61,223 nt of DNA from Bacillota bacterium (GCA_021821085.1 JAKACV010000011.1:1-61223), one strand, 5' to 3'. Numbered from the stretch's first letter, positions 13,833 through 22,910 are shown. Program-made: numbers and translations. The notes: a model not told the origin generated them from the letters alone.

Positions 13833-14294
13833 ATGGCCGCTGATTGGGCGTTTTTCAACGAAGCTATAATGATTGTCAGTGCGCTATGTATTGCAATAGG
13901 ATGGGTTATGATTCGCAGAAAAAAGGTGCATATTCATCGCCAATTTATGTTGGCGGGGAGCATTTTAGGGGCGCTGTTTTTTGTGAGTTATGCTGTAGGT
14001 ACGTTTGTTGTGGGGGACACGGAGTTTGGTGGACCTGCGAGTTATGTGACGGCTTATACCATTTTTCTTAAAATTCACGTCTTTCTTGCTACTATGGCAG
14101 CACTGATGGGGGTTTGGGTGCTTCGGTTAGCGTTTAAACGGCGTTTTCGGATTCATCGTCGTGTCGGGCCATGGACTGCGGTTTTTTGGTTCATTACTGC
14201 AGCGACAGGGTTAGCTGTCTATTTGATGTTATTCGTTATTTTTCCACCTGGTGAAACGTTGAAAAATGTGATCCATGTGCTTGGACAAAAATAA
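13833..14294 (+). CDS. DUF420/YozB-type membrane protein
   Basis: 153-aa integral membrane protein with four hydrophobic helices. The pattern 'FFNEAIMIVSALCIAIGWVM', 'IHRQFMLAGSILGALFFVSY' and a later 'HRRVGPWTAVFW' is typical of DUF420 proteins, often found near heme-copper oxidase genes and sometimes linked to their assembly. Conserved histidines lie at helix edges (VHIHRQF, KIHVFLA, IHRRVG). ATG 13833 is chosen because GAGGGGGGG ends 6 nt before it; a longer reading from 13791 has no such site. It lies 390 bp upstream of the qox operon but has its own terminator. The precise role is unknown. Confidence 0.75.
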   Translation: MAADWAFFNEAIMIVSALCIAIGWVMIRRKKVHIHRQFMLAGSILGALFFVSYAVGTFVVGDTEFGGPASYVTAYTIFLKIHVFLATMAALMGVWVLRLAFKRRFRIHRRVGPWTAVFWFITAATGLAVYLMLFVIFPPGETLKNVIHVLGQK

Positions 14295-14330
14295 TTTCTT
14301 GCGATGACACTAGATTGTTATGTAAAAAAG

Positions 14331-14391
14331 GGACGTGTGCTGTTTGGGACAGAATATGAATTCTGTTGTGAGCAGCACACGCTCCATTTTT
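14331..14391 (+). terminator. Intrinsic terminator after the DUF420 gene
   Basis: CGTGTGCTG (14334-14342) pairs with CAGCACACG (14373-14381), with GGA/TCC adding to the base through a one-base bulge and an inner ACAGAAT/ATTCTGT pairing. ATTTTTG follows. Confidence 0.85.
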
Positions 14392-14686
14392 GTGATCAAT
14401 TTTGAACTACCCCAAAGAAATATCGACGATTTTGTGTCGGATTCCCTATAAATCATGATTAATCTATGACACTATATCCAATCTTTCACTTAGCATAATG
14501 CATGATTAGCCTAAAGAGTGCTAACATAAATTTGTTAATATTGTGCTTGGCCTTTCTGTGCTGTCTTCTTGAATTGTCAGTTTATCTCTCGTTCTTTTTT
14601 GTGTTCAGTTGATTGTAACGTGAGTCTACTGCTTTACAGCCAGGAAGTATTCAAGTGCTGTTGACAAACTTGAAGAGAGGAGTTGA
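14392..14686. other. Upstream region of qoxABCD without a gene
   Basis: 295 bp of AT-rich DNA between the terminator at 14391 and qoxA. No open frame, repeat or strong promoter was found. TTGACA occurs at 14661-14666, but it is too close to the qoxA start for a usable -10. Confidence 0.5.
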
Positions 14687-15547
14687 GTGAGCAGCATGTT
14701 GTCACCAAAGAAACGGCGCGGTATCGCATTTGCTGCATTGTCAGTATCCGTGCTTTTGCTTTCTGGATGTGGCTCGCAGATCGCGGTCTTGCACCCGGAA
14801 GGTCCTGTGGCGCAACAGGAGTATAACTTAATCGTTTGGTCGTTTGTATTGATGGCTCTAGTGGGCTTGGTGGTATTTGGTTTATTTGCCTACATGATCA
14901 TCAAATATCGTTCGCGGCCAGGTATCGAGAAGTACTATGATCCCAATTTAGAGGGAAATAAGAAACTCGAAGTGATTTGGACAGTCATTCCGATCTTGAT
15001 AGTGATTGCGCTTGCAGTTCCGACTGTGCAAACGACTTATGCACTGAAAAAGCCGCCGGTTTCCGCTCACGATCCAATTGAAGTAGACGTAACCAGCGCA
15101 AACTGGAAGTGGATTTTTCAATATCCAGCGCAACACATTGAAACGGTTAACTATTTGGTCATTCCAGCCGGGGTTCCGGTGAAGTTTATGTTGACCTCTG
15201 TGGGGCCAATGAATACGTTCTGGATTCCTGAGCTTGGTGGGATGGAATTTACAATGCCTGGTGCGAATCTGGGACTGTGGCTCGAAGCGAATAAACCAGG
15301 AGTCTATTTGGGACGCGGGGCAAACTTTTCTGGTAAAGGATTTGCTCATATGCAGTTCAATGTGTATTCAAAGTCCCAATCTCAATTTAATCAGTGGGTA
15401 TCAAAGGTTAAGCGGCAAGACCCTTCGCTGTCGTTAACTGAAGCACACTACCTAGTGAATCATCAAGGTTTATCGCCAGTTCTTACGTTCTCATCTTATC
15501 CATCGTCCTCTGTTGCACAAAATAGCAATACGCGGATGGGCATGTAA
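14687..15547 (+). CDS. qoxA: Cytochrome aa3 quinol oxidase subunit II QoxA
   Basis: 286-aa lipoprotein subunit of the proton-pumping menaquinol oxidase. A signal peptide ends in the lipobox 'LLLSGCGS', two transmembrane helices follow, then an external cupredoxin domain ('SANWKWIFQYPAQHIETVNY', 'NTFWIPELGGMEFTMPGANL'). The CuA cysteines of cytochrome c oxidases are absent: the region reads 'YLGRGANFSGKGFAHMQF'. This marks it as a quinol rather than cytochrome c oxidase. GTG 14687 has AGAGGAG a few bases upstream; ATG 14696 is an alternative. It is first gene of qoxABCD. Confidence 0.92.
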   Translation: MSSMLSPKKRRGIAFAALSVSVLLLSGCGSQIAVLHPEGPVAQQEYNLIVWSFVLMALVGLVVFGLFAYMIIKYRSRPGIEKYYDPNLEGNKKLEVIWTVIPILIVIALAVPTVQTTYALKKPPVSAHDPIEVDVTSANWKWIFQYPAQHIETVNYLVIPAGVPVKFMLTSVGPMNTFWIPELGGMEFTMPGANLGLWLEANKPGVYLGRGANFSGKGFAHMQFNVYSKSQSQFNQWVSKVKRQDPSLSLTEAHYLVNHQGLSPVLTFSSYPSSSVAQNSNTRMGM

Positions 15548-15645
15548 GGACAATCTCGCTATTTATCATGTTCAAACGACCTTTTAGTATACCTAAATCA
15601 TTCAGATTTATCTTGTTTTTATTATGAAGGTAAAGGGGGAGAACG

Positions 15646-17601
15646 ATGCTTCCGCATTACTTTAATCATCTTTTTGTTACAGGTATAGACATCTATATCG
15701 CTGATGTGCTCATTATTCTTACGAGCCTTGGCATTGTAAGTGTGTTAACCTATTTCAAAAAGTGGAAGTGGTTGTGGCGGGAATGGCTAACAACCGTTGA
15801 CCATAAAAAGATTGGTATTATGTATATTCTTGCGGCTTTCGCAATGTTCTTTCGTGGTGGCATGGACGGGCTCATGATGCGTACCCAACTTGCAGTGCCG
15901 AATAATCATTTTCTCAGTGCACAGCACTATGACGAAGTATTTACAACACACGGTACAATCATGATTTTGTTTATGGCAATGCCGATGTTAATTGGATTGA
16001 TCAATGTTGCTATGCCGCTTCAAATCGGCGCAAGAGATGTTGCATTCCCCTATCTAAATGCAATTAGTTTTTGGACTTTCTTTTTTGGTGCTATGCTCTT
16101 CAACCTGTCATTCGTTATTGGTGGGTCACCAGATGCAGGGTGGACCAGTTATGTGCCATTAGCAGGTCCGCACTTTAATCCGGGGCCAGGAGAAAACTAC
16201 TATTTATTTGGGTTGAATCTAGCTGGACTCGGAACACTGGCCAGTGGGATAAACTTCTTAGTCACTGTTATTCGAATGCGTGCACCAGGGATGACGCTGA
16301 TGCGAATGCCGATGTTTGTGTGGTCTACACTCATTACGTCGATTTTGATAATTTTTGCATTCCCTGTGCTCACGGTAGCACTTTCGCTATTGACGTTTGA
16401 TCGTCTGTTTGGTTCGCATATTTTCTCGATGACACACGGCGGGATGCCGATGATGTGGGTTAACCTATTTTGGATTTGGGGACATCCGGAGGTGTATATC
16501 GTCATCTTGCCAGCTTTTGGTATATTATCTGAGATTATAGGAACATTCTCAGGTAAGAAGCTATTTGGTTATCCTGCGATGGTTGGATCTCAGATTACGA
16601 TCGCTTTTTTGAGCTTTGTCGTTTGGGTTCACCACTTTTTTACGATGGGTGCCGGCGCGGCTGTTAACTCCTTTTTTGGAGTTTCGACCATGCTGATTGC
16701 AATCCCCACAGGTGTCAAGGTTTTTAACTGGTTATTTACTATGTATAAGGGTAAGATTCGGTTCAACACACCCATGTTGTGGGCACTGGCCTTTATACCG
16801 ACATTTGTTGTTGGTGGAATGACAGGCGTCATGCTTGCAATTGCACCTGCAGACTATCAGTATCACAACAGTTACTTCTTGATCGCCCATTTCCATTACA
16901 TGTTAATTGGTGGCACGGTATTTGGCGTATTCGCTGGACTCTACTATTGGTGGCCTAAAATGTTTGGCATGAAATTAAATGAACGTTTGGGACGATGGCA
17001 TTTCTGGACATTTATGATTAGCTTTAACTTGACGTTCCTTCCAATGTATTTAGTTGGACTAATGGGTATGACACGTCGGATGTACACCTACCCACCAGGA
17101 CTTGGGTGGAGTCATCTGAATATGCTTGAAACCATTGGTGCGTTCGGACAGGGGATTAGTATGACATTTATGCTCATTAACATTGTCTGGAGTTTCAAAT
17201 ATGCGGAACGGGACGTGACTGGAGATGCATGGGACGGTCGCGCGTTAGAATGGTCCACAACATCACCTGCACCCGAATACAACTTTGCTCATGTACCTGT
17301 TGTGTACAGTCGTGATGCGTTTTGGGATATGAAATACAGTAAAAACAAGGAAAAATACCAAGTCAAGGAAAAACCGTATCGTCCAATTCATATGCCAAAC
17401 AATTCGGGGCGTCCCTTCCTGATGGGATTTGCATTTTTCATCTCCTTTTTCGGTTTTGTTTTTGAATGGTATTTAGTCGGCGGAATTGGACTTGCGGCCG
17501 TTTTCTATCTGATGTTTCAACGGTCGTTTGAATATAACACCGATCATTATATCAGTGTGGAAGAAATTGAACACACTGAGGCTGTCACAGGGAGGTCGTA
17601 A
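15646..17601 (+). CDS. qoxB: Cytochrome aa3 quinol oxidase subunit I QoxB
   Basis: 651-aa catalytic subunit reducing O2 to water at a heme a3-CuB centre. Visible ligand motifs are the low-spin heme His in 'FTTHGTIMILFMAMP', the CuB His with cross-linked Tyr in 'WIWGHPEVYIVILP', the CuB pair in 'VVWVHHFFTMG', and the heme ligands in 'IAHFHYMLIGG'. About 14-15 helices are predicted, as in QoxB. ATG 15646 follows AAAGGGGGAG. It lies 98 bp downstream of qoxA and 2 bp upstream of qoxC. Confidence 0.96.
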   Translation: MLPHYFNHLFVTGIDIYIADVLIILTSLGIVSVLTYFKKWKWLWREWLTTVDHKKIGIMYILAAFAMFFRGGMDGLMMRTQLAVPNNHFLSAQHYDEVFTTHGTIMILFMAMPMLIGLINVAMPLQIGARDVAFPYLNAISFWTFFFGAMLFNLSFVIGGSPDAGWTSYVPLAGPHFNPGPGENYYLFGLNLAGLGTLASGINFLVTVIRMRAPGMTLMRMPMFVWSTLITSILIIFAFPVLTVALSLLTFDRLFGSHIFSMTHGGMPMMWVNLFWIWGHPEVYIVILPAFGILSEIIGTFSGKKLFGYPAMVGSQITIAFLSFVVWVHHFFTMGAGAAVNSFFGVSTMLIAIPTGVKVFNWLFTMYKGKIRFNTPMLWALAFIPTFVVGGMTGVMLAIAPADYQYHNSYFLIAHFHYMLIGGTVFGVFAGLYYWWPKMFGMKLNERLGRWHFWTFMISFNLTFLPMYLVGLMGMTRRMYTYPPGLGWSHLNMLETIGAFGQGISMTFMLINIVWSFKYAERDVTGDAWDGRALEWSTTSPAPEYNFAHVPVVYSRDAFWDMKYSKNKEKYQVKEKPYRPIHMPNNSGRPFLMGFAFFISFFGFVFEWYLVGGIGLAAVFYLMFQRSFEYNTDHYISVEEIEHTEAVTGRS

Positions 17602-17603
17602 GT

Positions 17604-18230
17604 ATGGCATACCCAATTGACGCACATCATGCGCCGGTTGATCCATCCGTGCCGCTTGAGTATTCAACTGAAGATGGCAGTTTGAAAATCCTTGGTTTTT
17701 GGATTTTCCTTGCGGCTGACATTGTTTTGTTCTCTTGTCTATTTGCAACTTATATTGTGCTTCACAACAACACGTATGGGGGTCCTACCGCTCAGCAACT
17801 TTTTGATGTGCCAGGATTTGTTGCTGAAACGCTGTTGCTCTTAACAAGTAGTTTTACTTGTGGATTAGCTATCTTCGAGATGCATCGGAATCGCTTGCAA
17901 CCGATGATTGGTTGGTGGATTGTAACGATACTTCTCGGTATGGGCTTTGTTGCAATGGAAATTAGCGAGTTTGCCAAATATGTGGGTGAAGGTGCAAATA
18001 TTACACGCAGTGCCTTTTTATCTGCCTTCTTCATACTGGTAGGAACGCACGGAACGCACGTGACGATCGGGATATTTTGGATGATTGCGCTATTGATTCA
18101 GTTCATTCGCTATGGAATTACCGCAGTAACCGCACGTAAAGCATTTGTCGCAAGCTTATATTGGCATTTTCTTGATGCGGTATGGATTTTTATCTTTACC
18201 GTCGTATATCTGTCAGGGAAGGTGAGCTAG
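17604..18230 (+). CDS. qoxC: Cytochrome aa3 quinol oxidase subunit III QoxC
   Basis: 208-aa membrane subunit with five helices. Typical patterns are 'KILGFWIFLAADIVLFSCLF', 'AFFILVGTHGTHVTIGIFWM' and 'YWHFLDAVWIFIFTVVYLSG'. The GGAGGT site lies inside the end of qoxB and the start follows its stop by 2 bp. It is part of the qoxABCD operon. Confidence 0.95.
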   Translation: MAYPIDAHHAPVDPSVPLEYSTEDGSLKILGFWIFLAADIVLFSCLFATYIVLHNNTYGGPTAQQLFDVPGFVAETLLLLTSSFTCGLAIFEMHRNRLQPMIGWWIVTILLGMGFVAMEISEFAKYVGEGANITRSAFLSAFFILVGTHGTHVTIGIFWMIALLIQFIRYGITAVTARKAFVASLYWHFLDAVWIFIFTVVYLSGKVS

Positions 18231-18231
18231 G

Positions 18232-18588
18232 ATGACGACTCATTCCGATGTGCATGCAACGCAAGATACCGCCATTGCGCCAGGTCAGCCCATCAATCAC
18301 GAGAAGTTTCCGTGGAAACATATCGTGGGATATGTGTTGTCGTTGGTTCTTACCTTTGCCGCACTGGGTTTGGTATTGTCTTCCGCACTTCCGCTTACGG
18401 CGGTGATTGTGTCGATTGTTATATTGGCTGTTTTGCAACTTCTCGTTCAGCTGTTTTTATTTATGCATCTGACAGAAAGGCATGGCTCAGCGACTCATAT
18501 TTTAACGTTATCTTTTGCGTTTTTTGTGGCCATCACAGTAGTTGCAGGATCGGCATGGATAATGACATTTCGATCGTCGGTTGCTTAG
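18232..18588 (+). CDS. qoxD: Cytochrome aa3 quinol oxidase subunit IV QoxD
   Basis: 118-aa small membrane subunit with three helices: 'IVGYVLSLVLTFAALGLVLS', 'AVIVSIVILAVLQLLVQLFL' (then 'FMHLTER') and a third near the C-terminus. The 'QLLVQLFLFMHL' pattern is typical of CyoD/QoxD. It follows qoxC by 1 bp and precedes a strong terminator. Confidence 0.93.
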   Translation: MTTHSDVHATQDTAIAPGQPINHEKFPWKHIVGYVLSLVLTFAALGLVLSSALPLTAVIVSIVILAVLQLLVQLFLFMHLTERHGSATHILTLSFAFFVAITVVAGSAWIMTFRSSVA

Positions 18589-18640
18589 TACGATGTACTG
18601 ATATACTCCCTCAATAAATACAATGCACAAATGAATTAGA

Positions 18641-18680
18641 AAGAGGCTTTCGAGAAATTCTCCGAAAGCCTCTTTTTTTT
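18641..18680 (+). terminator. Intrinsic terminator of qoxABCD
   Basis: AAGAGGCTTTCG (18641-18652) pairs with CGAAAGCCTCTT (18663-18674) and leads into a run of T. It lies between convergent qoxD and the ABC-F gene and may also help end the latter. Confidence 0.93.
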
Positions 18681-18710
18681 TGCGTAGAGAAGATGCTCAA
18701 TTTCATGCGG

Positions 18711-20306
18711 TTACCGTCGTTTGTTTGCGCCGTGAGCGACGATTCGTTCCGGTAATCCGCGTGAATAGAGTGTCTCGAGATCTGCAGTGAAATCTACGAT
18801 CGATTGATAGAAAGGAGGCTCGTGAGAGACGAGAATGAGCGTACCGCGAAACTTTCGAAGCGCTTTTTGCAGCGCATCTCTCGATGCGTGGTCAAGGTGG
18901 TTTGTAGGTTCATCAAGAACTAATGCGTTATATTTTCTGAGAGTCAAAATGCACAGTCGAACTTTTGCCTGTTCACCGCCGCTTAAGGATCGAATCGGTT
19001 GGGTGATATGTTCTTGCTTTAGTCCGGACCGAGCAAGTGCCTTTCGAACCTCCTGTTGCGGCCAATCTGGAACATGTTCCCACACGCGTTCCAATGGAGT
19101 TATCTTCTCTCGCTCGTATATTTCTTGTGCAAAATAGCCGATTTTGAGCTTGTCATCGCGGTGTAAAACACCTGAAATGGGGTCATGTTCACCTACCAAA
19201 GTTTTCAAGAGAGTTGATTTTCCAATCCCATTACATCCGACGAGGGCCACTTTGCTTCCTTGCTCAATCAGAATATCTAACTCAGGCAACAGAGGCTGCT
19301 TATATCCAATTTGTATTTTTTTTGCATCAATTGCAATTTTTCCGGAAGGTGGCGCCTCTTGAAAATGAAAAGATGGAGGTTGAGCCGTTGCTGGTACCTC
19401 GATTCGATCCATTTTCTCTAATAATTTGCGTCGACTTTGGGCTCGTTTAGTTGTAGACGCGCGTGCAATATTCTTATCGATAAACTCCTCTGTGCGTTTA
19501 ATATCTTGCTGCTGTCTGGTATAGGCTTGCATCTGTTGTGCGGTTCTTTCCTTTGCATACTGTAAGTAAGCTGAAAATTTTCCGCTATAACGAATGAGTC
19601 GCGTGTTTTCAATGGACCAGATGACATCGGCAACGTTCTCTAAAAAATCAGATTCATGTGAAATAACAATAAACGCCTGTGGATATTGTTGGAGATATTC
19701 TTTCAGCCACGTAACGTGATTGACGTCAAGAAAGTTGGTCGGTTCATCGAGTAATAGCACATCTGGTTCTTGTAGAAGAAGTTGACCAAGCAAGACTTTC
19801 GTACGTTGTCCTCCGCTTAGATTTGAAACAGGGCGATCTAATCCTAACTCGAGTAGCCCTAAACCTGCAGCGACTGATTCGATGCGTGCGCCTAGTTCAT
19901 AGATCCCGTCGTGCTCTAATTCTTCTTGTAAGTTCGCATAACGTTCCAGAAGACGTTCTAGTTCACGATCTTGCGCTGTTGCAAGTTTCTCCGCAATGGT
20001 GTTAAGCCGCGTTTCTTTTTCATAAATATCTTGATAGGCATGTTGTAGTGCCTCTCTGATCGTTGCAAAACAGGATAAATCCGCATGTTGTGTTAAATAT
20101 CCCAAACGCGCATTTGTTTGCCAACGCACATGACCGTTATCGTGAGAAATTTGATCTGATAGAATTTGCAGGAAGGTAGATTTACCCACGCCATTTCGGC
20201 CAATCAGGCCAACGTGTTCACGCGGAGAGAGCTGAATCTGTACATCTTGAAACAGTGTGCGGTCGCTAAAACCATGAGATAAATCGGAGATTTCTAGAAT
20301 ACTCAT
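18711..20306 (-). CDS. ABC-F family ATPase (YfmM-like)
   Basis: 531-aa soluble protein with two ABC ATPase domains and no membrane part, typical of ABC-F factors that act on the ribosome. Domain 1 has Walker A 'GLIGRNGVGKSTFLQIL', signature 'LSGGQRTKVLLGQLLL' and Walker B 'VLLLDEPTNFLD'. A charged linker of about 80 residues follows ('QQQDIKRTEEFIDKNIARAS'). Domain 2 has 'ALVGCNGIGKSTLLKTL', 'LSGGEQAKVRLCILTL' and 'ALVLDEPTNHLD'. The N-terminus 'MSILEISDLSHGFSDRTLF' resembles B. subtilis YfmM. Whether it gives antibiotic resistance or is a housekeeping translation factor cannot be told. The leader may be regulated by alternative pairing. Confidence 0.88.
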   Translation of the reverse strand: MSILEISDLSHGFSDRTLFQDVQIQLSPREHVGLIGRNGVGKSTFLQILSDQISHDNGHVRWQTNARLGYLTQHADLSCFATIREALQHAYQDIYEKETRLNTIAEKLATAQDRELERLLERYANLQEELEHDGIYELGARIESVAAGLGLLELGLDRPVSNLSGGQRTKVLLGQLLLQEPDVLLLDEPTNFLDVNHVTWLKEYLQQYPQAFIVISHESDFLENVADVIWSIENTRLIRYSGKFSAYLQYAKERTAQQMQAYTRQQQDIKRTEEFIDKNIARASTTKRAQSRRKLLEKMDRIEVPATAQPPSFHFQEAPPSGKIAIDAKKIQIGYKQPLLPELDILIEQGSKVALVGCNGIGKSTLLKTLVGEHDPISGVLHRDDKLKIGYFAQEIYEREKITPLERVWEHVPDWPQQEVRKALARSGLKQEHITQPIRSLSGGEQAKVRLCILTLRKYNALVLDEPTNHLDHASRDALQKALRKFRGTLILVSHEPPFYQSIVDFTADLETLYSRGLPERIVAHGANKRR

Positions 20307-20309
20307 TCA

Positions 20310-20395
20310 CATCAGAACCTTTCATTCATGGTCTGATGGTACGATTAGCTCATAAGATCAATATTTCTACTTACGTTAGCCTCCGTCACCATCAG
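20310..20395 (-). promoter_or_regulatory. Possible attenuator or leader of the ABC-F gene
   Basis: In the minus-strand RNA, segment A CUGAUGGU (20395-20388) pairs perfectly with B ACCAUCAG (20340-20333). B can instead pair with C GGUUCUGAUG (20319-20310), which lies between the ribosome site and the start codon. A 15-codon frame starting MVTEANVSRN (20392-20345) overlaps A. These mutually exclusive pairings resemble ribosome-mediated control known for some ABC-F genes, but the small frame has no clear ribosome site. The rest of 20396-20597 shows nothing recognisable. Confidence 0.35.
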
Positions 20396-20597
20396 TTTAT
20401 AAAGGTAAAATTGGGCATAGAATCCCTAATTAACCTTCACTCACCATGAGTACATATAGGAGGCACACGAGTTCATCATCCTCTAGACGTTTTATAGTAG
20501 ATCATTTTAAAAAAAGTATATCATGATCAAGTTTTTGCCGCAAATGATGTGCCCCTCACTTGAACCGACAGGTGTTAGATAATACACACATTGTTTA

Positions 20598-20625
20598 TTG
20601 ACGCTGTCTATACAAAGTGTAGAAT
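20598..20625 (+). promoter_or_regulatory. Promoter of marR with overlapping palindrome
   Basis: TTGACG (20598-20603) and TAGAAT (20620-20625) are spaced by 16 bp. The near-palindrome CTATAC-AAA-GTGTAG (20608-20622) spans the spacer and -10, which would suit autorepression by the MarR-type product. Confidence 0.55.
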
Positions 20626-20655
20626 TAAGGGGAATTTAGATGCGGGGGTTAGACA

Positions 20656-21099
20656 GTGTCGTTGAACGTAGTAAGCGATGATGTGGAGAAAATCGAGATG
20701 TTACTGCGCGGTGTTTCGTCTGAGGTACGTAAACAGGGACGGGCTGTATTAGGTGATTTCGATATGACGCCCGCTCAATTTGATGCGCTGATTTGGGCAA
20801 ATGAATACAGGGACCTGACGATCGGAGAGTTGAGTGCGCGACTAGGACTAGCATATAGTACTACGACCGATCTGGTAGATCGAATTGAACGACGGGCATT
20901 TGTGGAACGTATACGCGATGAACAGGACAAACGCGTAGTGAGAGTGCGAGTTCTTGCAAAGGGTGCGTTATTAATAGAGCGTGTTCTTGATGAACGTAGA
21001 CTGTACTTAGCTTCGGTATTAAGTCGAGTGTCCAAAGAAGATCAGGTTCTCATTTTAGATGCATTAACGATTTTACATACGCGTCTTTGTGATCTTTAG
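20656..21099 (+). CDS. MarR-family transcriptional regulator (YsmB-like)
   Basis: 147-aa winged-helix protein. The central part 'LTIGELSARLGLAYSTTTDL' and 'VDRIERRAFVERIRDEQDKR' forms the helix-turn-helix and wing of MarR regulators. In B. subtilis ysmB occupies this position, between gerE and racE. GTG 20656 has GGGGGTT 6-7 nt upstream. Likely autoregulated through the palindrome over its promoter. The ligand and targets are unknown. Confidence 0.85.
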   Translation: MSLNVVSDDVEKIEMLLRGVSSEVRKQGRAVLGDFDMTPAQFDALIWANEYRDLTIGELSARLGLAYSTTTDLVDRIERRAFVERIRDEQDKRVVRVRVLAKGALLIERVLDERRLYLASVLSRVSKEDQVLILDALTILHTRLCDL

Positions 21100-21194
21100 A
21101 TGGTACATTCATTTGTGCGTTACATAACTGAACGAACGCAGATGAGATAAGCAGATTGATGATACTCTTGGCATGCTGTTTTTAAGGAGGCGGC

Positions 21195-21254
21195 GTGGAC
21201 TATTTTGTAATTCGTGAGTATTGTTGTGTATATAGAGGTAGGGGTGTGCTTTAG
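21195..21254 (+). CDS. Possible 19-aa peptide immediately upstream of murI
   Basis: AAGGAGG (21184-21190) lies 4 nt before GTG 21195, which opens MDYFVIREYCCVYRGRGVL and ends at TAG 21252-21254, directly abutting the murI start. The strong ribosome site and exact abutment suggest a leader peptide with translational coupling. No family is recognised and it may be fortuitous. Confidence 0.4.
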   Translation: MDYFVIREYCCVYRGRGVL

Positions 21255-22088
21255 ATGTTCATGCGCAATGCGCCAATCGGAGTTATGGATTCGGGTGTTG
21301 GTGGCCTTACCGTAATAGGGGAAATCTGGCGTCAATTGCCACACGAGGAAATTTTGTTTTATGGAGATTCAGCGCGGTGTCCGTATGGTGATCGGTCAAC
21401 CGAAGAAATTGAGTTGTTTACGTTCAAAGCGCTCGATTATTTGGTCGGTCAAGGAGTTAAAATGTTGGTGATCGCTTGTAATACAGCGACTGCGATTTGT
21501 CTTGAACTTGCTCGTGAACGGTACGAGATCCCTGTCATTGGCGTGATCGCCCCCGGTGCTCGTGCGGCGATTGCTGCAACATCGAATCGAAAGGTAGGGA
21601 TTATTGGGACGAGTGCTACAATTTGCTCAGGAAGTTACCCGAAAGCGCTGCATGCGACACATCAGGGAATCGAAACGTTTCCGCTTGCCTGTCCTTCATT
21701 TGTCAGTTTGGTTGAACGAAGTGTAACTCCTGCAGAGGCGTTGCCCATCATTAAAGCGACGCTTCAACCGATTGAGTCAACGCATATTGACACACTTATT
21801 TTAGGATGTACGCATTATCCATTACTCGCCAAGATGATTCAGAAAGTTGTCGGTAACGATATTCAATTGATCAATTCGGCAGAACAAACTGCGCGTGATG
21901 TGAGTTTTTGGCTCGATGAACACCAACTGACGCGTATTGACTTGCACGATCCATTTCATGTATTTTTAACCAGCGGAGATCCACTCCAATTTTCGCAAAT
22001 TGGAGAACAATGGCTCTGTCAGTCGATTGATGTGAGTCACTTCGATGTATGGCGGACGGAGTTTTTGCAGAGTACAGGTGATGAATGA
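21255..22088 (+). CDS. murI: Glutamate racemase MurI (RacE)
   Basis: 277-aa cytosolic enzyme making D-glutamate for peptidoglycan. The two catalytic cysteines are visible in 'LVIACNTATA' and 'LILGCTHYPLL'. The N-terminal 'IGVMDSGVGGLTV' and 'FYGDSARCPYGDRS' are typical. ATG 21255 follows a weak GGGG site; ATG 21261 is an alternative. The order marR-murI-rph-ysnA matches the racE locus of B. subtilis, without gerM between murI and rph. Confidence 0.95.
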   Translation: MFMRNAPIGVMDSGVGGLTVIGEIWRQLPHEEILFYGDSARCPYGDRSTEEIELFTFKALDYLVGQGVKMLVIACNTATAICLELARERYEIPVIGVIAPGARAAIAATSNRKVGIIGTSATICSGSYPKALHATHQGIETFPLACPSFVSLVERSVTPAEALPIIKATLQPIESTHIDTLILGCTHYPLLAKMIQKVVGNDIQLINSAEQTARDVSFWLDEHQLTRIDLHDPFHVFLTSGDPLQFSQIGEQWLCQSIDVSHFDVWRTEFLQSTGDE

Positions 22089-22106
22089 GTATGAGGAGGA
22101 ATGGAA

Positions 22107-22853
22107 TTGCGGGGGGATGAACGATTAACAAATCAATTGCGTCCGGTAACCATTTTGCGGGATTATATCAAGCACGCGGAAGGTTCTGCGTTGATTGATA
22201 TTGGCAACACACGCGTTGTATGCACGGCTACCGTGGAAGAAAAAGTACCGCCTTTTTTACGTGGAGCAGGACATGGATGGATTACAGCTGAATATTCGAT
22301 GCTGCCAAGAGCGACTGAGCAGCGCACTCAACGCGAGGCTACCCGAGGAAAACTCGGTGGGCGCACCATGGAAATTCAACGTTTGATTGGACGTTCACTA
22401 CGAGCGGTTCTTGATTTAAAAGAGCTTGGGGAACGAACGCTTTGGATTGATTGCGATGTGATTCAAGCCGATGGTGGGACGCGTACGGCAGCGATAACCG
22501 GTGCATTTGTGGCAGTGGTGGATGCCGTGATGACATTGCGTCGCCGCGGAACGTTGCAGAAGACTCCAATTCGTGATTTTTTGGCGGCAACGAGTGTGGG
22601 TATTGTCGATGATGAACTGATGCTGGATTTGCGTTATAAGGAGGATTCAGTTGCAAGTGTCGATATGAATGTGGTGATGACGGGAGCAGGTAGGCTTGTT
22701 GAGATTCAGGGAACGGGTGAATCCGCATCTTTTTCTCGTCAGCAAATGAATGACTTGTTGGATCTATCTGAAATTGGAATTCGTCAGTTGATAGATGTGC
22801 AAAAGAGTGTAGTGGGCGATATCAGCACCATTCTTTCAAAGAAACCTTATTGA
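22107..22853 (+). CDS. rph: Ribonuclease PH
   Basis: 248-aa phosphorolytic 3'-exoribonuclease that trims tRNA 3' ends and releases nucleoside diphosphates. Family patterns are 'LRPVTI', '[20 protein letters not shown]' and '[20 protein letters not shown]'. TTG 22107 is chosen because GAGGAGG ends 7 nt before it and the product then begins [13 protein letters not shown], aligning with the MRxDxR start of the family. The ATG at 22101 would sit almost on the ribosome site. Confidence 0.95.
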   Translation: MRGDERLTNQLRPVTILRDYIKHAEGSALIDIGNTRVVCTATVEEKVPPFLRGAGHGWITAEYSMLPRATEQRTQREATRGKLGGRTMEIQRLIGRSLRAVLDLKELGERTLWIDCDVIQADGGTRTAAITGAFVAVVDAVMTLRRRGTLQKTPIRDFLAATSVGIVDDELMLDLRYKEDSVASVDMNVVMTGAGRLVEIQGTGESASFSRQQMNDLLDLSEIGIRQLIDVQKSVVGDISTILSKKPY

Positions 22854-22910
22854 CAACCACTGTAGTGACGGAAGTTGAAATGGCTACTCGTCTGTAGGGA
22901 GGAGTGTCTT

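Noticed and set aside
14661-14666. TTGACA as -35 of the qox promoter
   Set aside because: A matching -10 would fall at or inside the qoxA start, so no leader could be made.
14687-15547. Cytochrome c oxidase subunit II
   Set aside because: The CuA cysteines are missing; the sequence fits a quinol oxidase subunit II.
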